This document shows, piece by piece, positions 24,063-26,556 of a DNA stretch of 26,556 bases. The stretch is from Pseudomonadota bacterium (GTDB lineage Bacteria; Pseudomonadota; Alphaproteobacteria; Rhizobiales; Xanthobacteraceae), in assembly GCA_023386635.1 (NCBI GenBank), contig JAEWJH010000019.1:1-26556 (forward strand). The letters are read 5' to 3'. The notes under the pieces were generated by a model, which saw only the letters and a program-made list of their open reading frames with translations, did not search any database and was not told the DNA's origin. The position numbers were made by a program, and so were the translations under genes. How positions within the stretch are numbered: the first letter of the stretch is position 1; each line of letters begins with the position of its first letter.

Positions 24063-25064
24063 CTACTGCTGCTCGATTTTCGCCGCCTTGATCGCGTCGG
24101 CCCACTTCGCCGTCTCGCTGGCGACGAACTGGCGCAGATAATCCGGCGAGCGGCGTTCCGGCGTGGTGACGATGGCGCCAGCCTTGGCGAGTCGCTCCTG
24201 CACCAACGGCGTATCCAGCGTTTCCGACAGCGCCTTGTTGAGCTTCTGCACGATCTCCGGCGGCGTGTCCTTGGGGAAGAAAACGCCATGCCAGGCCGAC
24301 GCCTCGAAGCCGGTGAGCCCCTGTTCGTCTGCGCTCGCAAGGTTCGGCATCGCCGGCGAACGCTCCTTGGTCAGCACGGCGATGGCTTTCACGTCGCCGT
24401 TCTGAATCTGCGGCAAGGTGCTGGCCAGCAATCCGCATTGATAGTCGATCCGGCCGGCGACGAGGTCCTGCATCGCCGCGGGCGCGCTGCGATAAGGCAC
24501 ATGGGTGATGTCGATGCCGCTTTGCGCGTTGAGCAAGGCGCAGGCCAGTTGCGCCGCCGAGCCGGTACCCGACGAGCCGTATGACATCTTGCCCTGGTGT
24601 TCCTTGGCATAGGCGACGAACGCCTTGAGGCCCTCGACCGGCAGATCCTTGCGGGCGATCAGCACCGGCGGCACGTCGACGACCAGCGCCACCGGCGCGA
24701 AGTCCGTGCGCGCATCATAGAGCGGAGCCTTGTAGATCGACTGGTTCTGCGAATGGGTGCCGACCGTGCCGAGCACGAACTGGTAGCCGTCCGGCGCCGC
24801 CTTGGCGACGCGCGCGCTGCCGTTCATGCCGCCCGCCCCGCCGGCATTCTCGACCACGACTTGAGCGCCGAGCACCTGCGAGAGCCGATCCGCGAGGATG
24901 CGGCCGATCACGTCGGTGCCCGCGCCGGCGCCGAAGGGCACCACCATAGTCACAGGCCGCGTCGGCCAGTTTTGCGCGGCGGAGGTCTGCGCGGTGGCGG
25001 TTTGCAGTGCCGCAAACCCGATCGCCATCACCGTCAAAGCCATTGTTGTCGAAAGCCGATTCAT
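24063..25064 (-). CDS. Bug-family (TctC-like) tripartite tricarboxylate transporter receptor
   Basis: This is a periplasmic solute-binding protein of the Bug/TTT type, which captures carboxylates and related molecules. The 333-residue protein has a Sec signal (cleavage near TATA-Q) and the family signature WPTRPVTMVVPFGAGAGTDV, followed by IGR. VVVENAGGAGGMNGSARVAKA, SYGSSGTGSAAQLACALL and HVPYRSAPAAMQDLVAGRIDY are also diagnostic. No tctA or tctB membrane genes lie nearby, so it is an orphan receptor, as is common in Bradyrhizobium and Pseudolabrys. The ATG at 25064 with GAGGGA upstream is chosen over a longer frame without a signal peptide. The ligand cannot be told from sequence. Confidence 0.92.
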   Translation of the reverse strand: MNRLSTTMALTVMAIGFAALQTATAQTSAAQNWPTRPVTMVVPFGAGAGTDVIGRILADRLSQVLGAQVVVENAGGAGGMNGSARVAKAAPDGYQFVLGTVGTHSQNQSIYKAPLYDARTDFAPVALVVDVPPVLIARKDLPVEGLKAFVAYAKEHQGKMSYGSSGTGSAAQLACALLNAQSGIDITHVPYRSAPAAMQDLVAGRIDYQCGLLASTLPQIQNGDVKAIAVLTKERSPAMPNLASADEQGLTGFEASAWHGVFFPKDTPPEIVQKLNKALSETLDTPLVQERLAKAGAIVTTPERRSPDYLRQFVASETAKWADAIKAAKIEQQ

Positions 25065-25129
25065 GAATTCCCTCGCCCTTGTCGCGACATCATTGCGAAC
25101 GCAGTGTTCGGTCTGTGCACACGAAAGAC

Positions 25130-25158
25130 AATAAACATTCGCATCTGCCGGCAAACAA
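25130..25158 (-). promoter_or_regulatory. Candidate promoter of the Bug-receptor gene
   Basis: On the minus strand TTGTTT (25153-25158) and TTTATT (25130-25135) are separated by 17 bases, about 66 bases before the ATG. Confidence 0.4.
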
Positions 25159-25186
25159 CTGCGCGCATGGCAGCATCGTGAATCGG

Positions 25187-25210
25187 ATGCGGCGCAGCGT
25201 CGCGCCGCAT
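25187..25210. other. Hairpin after the DedA gene
   Basis: A perfect 9-bp stem (25187-25195 with 25202-25210) with a 6-base loop lies 5 bases after the minus-strand DedA stop. No T-run follows, so intrinsic termination is uncertain. Confidence 0.4.
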
Positions 25211-25215
25211 GCACC

Positions 25216-25746
25216 CTACCCCCACAGCCATTTGATGACCTTGCCGCCGACATCGCCCAGCGTCAGCAGCACCGCGGCCCACACGAACGCTGAGGTGAAA
25301 TTGGCGATCTGGAAACGCCAGTACGGCATCTCGAAGATGCCGGCGATCAGCGGCACCGAAGCGCGCAGCGGCCCCGAAAAGCGGCCGATGAAGATGCCGA
25401 GCGCGCCCCATTTGCGCACGAAAGCTTCGCCGCGCGGCAGCAGGTTCGGATGGCGGGACAAAGGCCAGATATGCGCGACCGATGGGCCGAGCTTGCCGCC
25501 CACCCAATAGGACAGCCAGTCGCCGAGCGCCGCGCCGAGCGCACCGGCGACCAGCACCGGCCAGAAGCTCAAGCCGCTCGACATGATCAGCGCGCCGATG
25601 CCCACCAGCGCGGCCCAGGCCGGCACCAGCAGCGAGATGAAAGCGAGCGATTCCGCGAAGGCGAGCGTGAACACGATCGGCGCTGCCCACGCCTGATGAT
25701 CGCGCACGAAGTCGATGATCTGCGTCGCGTAGGCTTCGATATCCAT
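25216..25746 (-). CDS. DedA-family (VTT domain) membrane protein
   Basis: The 176-residue protein of the DedA/VTT family carries the conserved blocks FAESLAFISLLVPAWAALVGIGAL, GDWLSYWVGG and GRFSGPLRASVPLIAGIFEM, followed by PYWRFQIANFTSAFVWA. DedA proteins help flip membrane lipids such as undecaprenyl phosphate and support membrane homeostasis. The ATG is at 25744-25746. It is transcribed in the same direction as the downstream Bug gene, but a hairpin and a separate promoter lie between them. The AI-2E-like gene ends 45 bases upstream. Confidence 0.92.
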   Translation of the reverse strand: MDIEAYATQIIDFVRDHQAWAAPIVFTLAFAESLAFISLLVPAWAALVGIGALIMSSGLSFWPVLVAGALGAALGDWLSYWVGGKLGPSVAHIWPLSRHPNLLPRGEAFVRKWGALGIFIGRFSGPLRASVPLIAGIFEMPYWRFQIANFTSAFVWAAVLLTLGDVGGKVIKWLWG

Positions 25747-25791
25747 GCCCGTGTCTAACCCGGCCTCAGAGGTTGCGCCAGTGACAGCCCG

Positions 25792-26556
25792 TCACTCCGG
25801 CAATTCCGGGACGGACTTCGGGAACAGGTGGTTGATCACCACGAGCGCGACGATCAGCAGCGGCACCGCGAGGAAGGCGCCGACCGGCCCCCACAGCCAG
25901 GTCCAGAAGATCAGTGCCAGAAACACCGTCAGCGGGTTCAGCGTCAGCCGCTTGCCCATGATCGCCGGGGTGACGAAGTGCCCCTCCAGCGTGGTGAAGG
26001 CGAGAAACAACGCCGGCGCCAGGATCGCATGGGTGAGCGTGTCGAACGTGACCAGTCCGGCCAGCAACAGCACAAGCTCCATGATCAGCGCGCCGACATA
26101 GGGGATGAAGTTCAGCAGGAACGCCAGCACGCCCCACGCCAGTGGATTGGGCAGGCCGACGCCCCACGCCACCGCGAAGGCGGCGATGCCGACCACCGCA
26201 TTGATGATGGCGACGACGCTCAAATAAGTCGTGAGATTGTACTCGACGTCGTTGAAGATCTTGAGCATCCGCAGCCGCGCCTCGCGCTGCGCGAAGAAGA
26301 AGATCATCACATGGCGTAGCTGCGCGCGACCGAGCAGGAAGAAGAACAGCGTGCCGAAGAAGATGAACACCTGACCCACCGCCGGCGTGACGAAGATCAG
26401 CGTCGGCTGCAGGATGCTGGCGAGATCGAGCGCCAGGCCCTTGTTGTCGCTTTCCGGCAGCACGGCATCGCGCAGGCTTTTCAGCGAGGCGATGAAATGA
26501 TCGAAGACGTGGAGCTTGTCCTTGATGCTGGTCGCGATCTCCGGCCCCTTGCCGAT
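25792..26556 (-). CDS. AI-2E / PerM-family transporter (partial, start beyond the right edge)
   Basis: The frame is open to the window edge (254 residues seen), so the N-terminal third is missing. At least five hydrophobic segments are visible. The family motif is VLAFLLNFIPYVGALI, and EGHFVTPAIMGKRLTLNPL is typical of AI-2E family transporters, as is WGPVGAFLAVPLL near the C-terminus. Family members include putative quorum-signal exporters and Na+/H+ antiporters, so the substrate is unknown. An internal GTG at 26463 is not the real start, since coding sequence (KDKLHVFDHFIASLKSLRDA) continues upstream. Confidence 0.92.
   Translation of the reverse strand: MGKGPEIATSIKDKLHVFDHFIASLKSLRDAVLPESDNKGLALDLASILQPTLIFVTPAVGQVFIFFGTLFFFLLGRAQLRHVMIFFFAQREARLRMLKIFNDVEYNLTTYLSVVAIINAVVGIAAFAVAWGVGLPNPLAWGVLAFLLNFIPYVGALIMELVLLLAGLVTFDTLTHAILAPALFLAFTTLEGHFVTPAIMGKRLTLNPLTVFLALIFWTWLWGPVGAFLAVPLLIVALVVINHLFPKSVPELPE

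Noticed and set aside
25064..25253. N-terminal extension of the Bug receptor to 25253
   Set aside because: It would bury the signal peptide behind 63 cysteine-rich residues and runs into the DedA gene. The ATG at 25064 has a ribosome site.

Overview
This is a GC-rich chromosomal segment of an alphaproteobacterium, most likely a Hyphomicrobiales member near Bradyrhizobium, Rhodopseudomonas or Pseudolabrys. The evidence is a Rhizobiales-style sox cluster, a Bug/TTT solute receptor, a class I PHA synthase, the aminotransferase-hom-glpX-recJ block, and the 'GTCATGCCCGGGC'-type palindromic intergenic repeats common in that group. No database search was possible, so the placement is inference.

Layout. 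(1) 1-933 has no confident protein gene. It holds a strong minus-strand promoter at 329-356, a possible 27-codon ORF, a run of five hairpins that reaches the left edge, and a block of palindromic repeats. (2) 934-11403 is a nearly complete thiosulfate-oxidation (Sox) locus. soxY-Z-B-C-D run on the minus strand, followed past a terminator by a dihydroxyphthalate-decarboxylase-like gene. soxA-X diverge on the plus strand and end at a clear terminator. Next come a Tat-exported DsrE-family protein, soxW (minus), an unknown exported helical protein, soxS and the persulfide-sensing ArsR-family repressor soxR. (3) 11408-17468 is housekeeping on the minus strand: recJ, glpX, hom, an AlaC/DapL-like aminotransferase and a small lipoprotein. 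(4) 17680-19926 is phaC plus a MAPEG-like membrane protein. (5) 19939-22624 is a second sulfur module: blh (persulfide dioxygenase) diverges from bigR, a rhodanese with two membrane helices, and a TauE/SafE exporter. (6) 22625-26556 holds argC, a gene-poor stretch with a possible GlcG-like remnant, a Bug receptor, a DedA protein and a partial AI-2E family transporter.

How it fits together. SoxXA joins thiosulfate to the SoxYZ carrier, SoxB hydrolyses off sulfate, and SoxCD oxidises the sulfane sulfur. SoxW and SoxS probably keep SoxY and other thiols reduced. The DsrE-like protein may handle sulfane sulfur outside the cytoplasm. In the cytoplasm, Blh and the rhodanese would clear persulfide, and TauE/SafE could export sulfite or a related anion. 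Two paralogous repressors, each with the two-cysteine persulfide-sensor pattern, sit in the two modules. The candidate operators share the same 6-bp spacing between arms but have different arm sequences.

The most interesting non-coding signals are the soxY/soxA operator over the soxY -35 box, a hairpin burying the soxC Shine-Dalgarno, a terminator between soxZ and soxB, tandem palindromes between blh and bigR, and the unexplained promoter plus hairpin array at the left edge.
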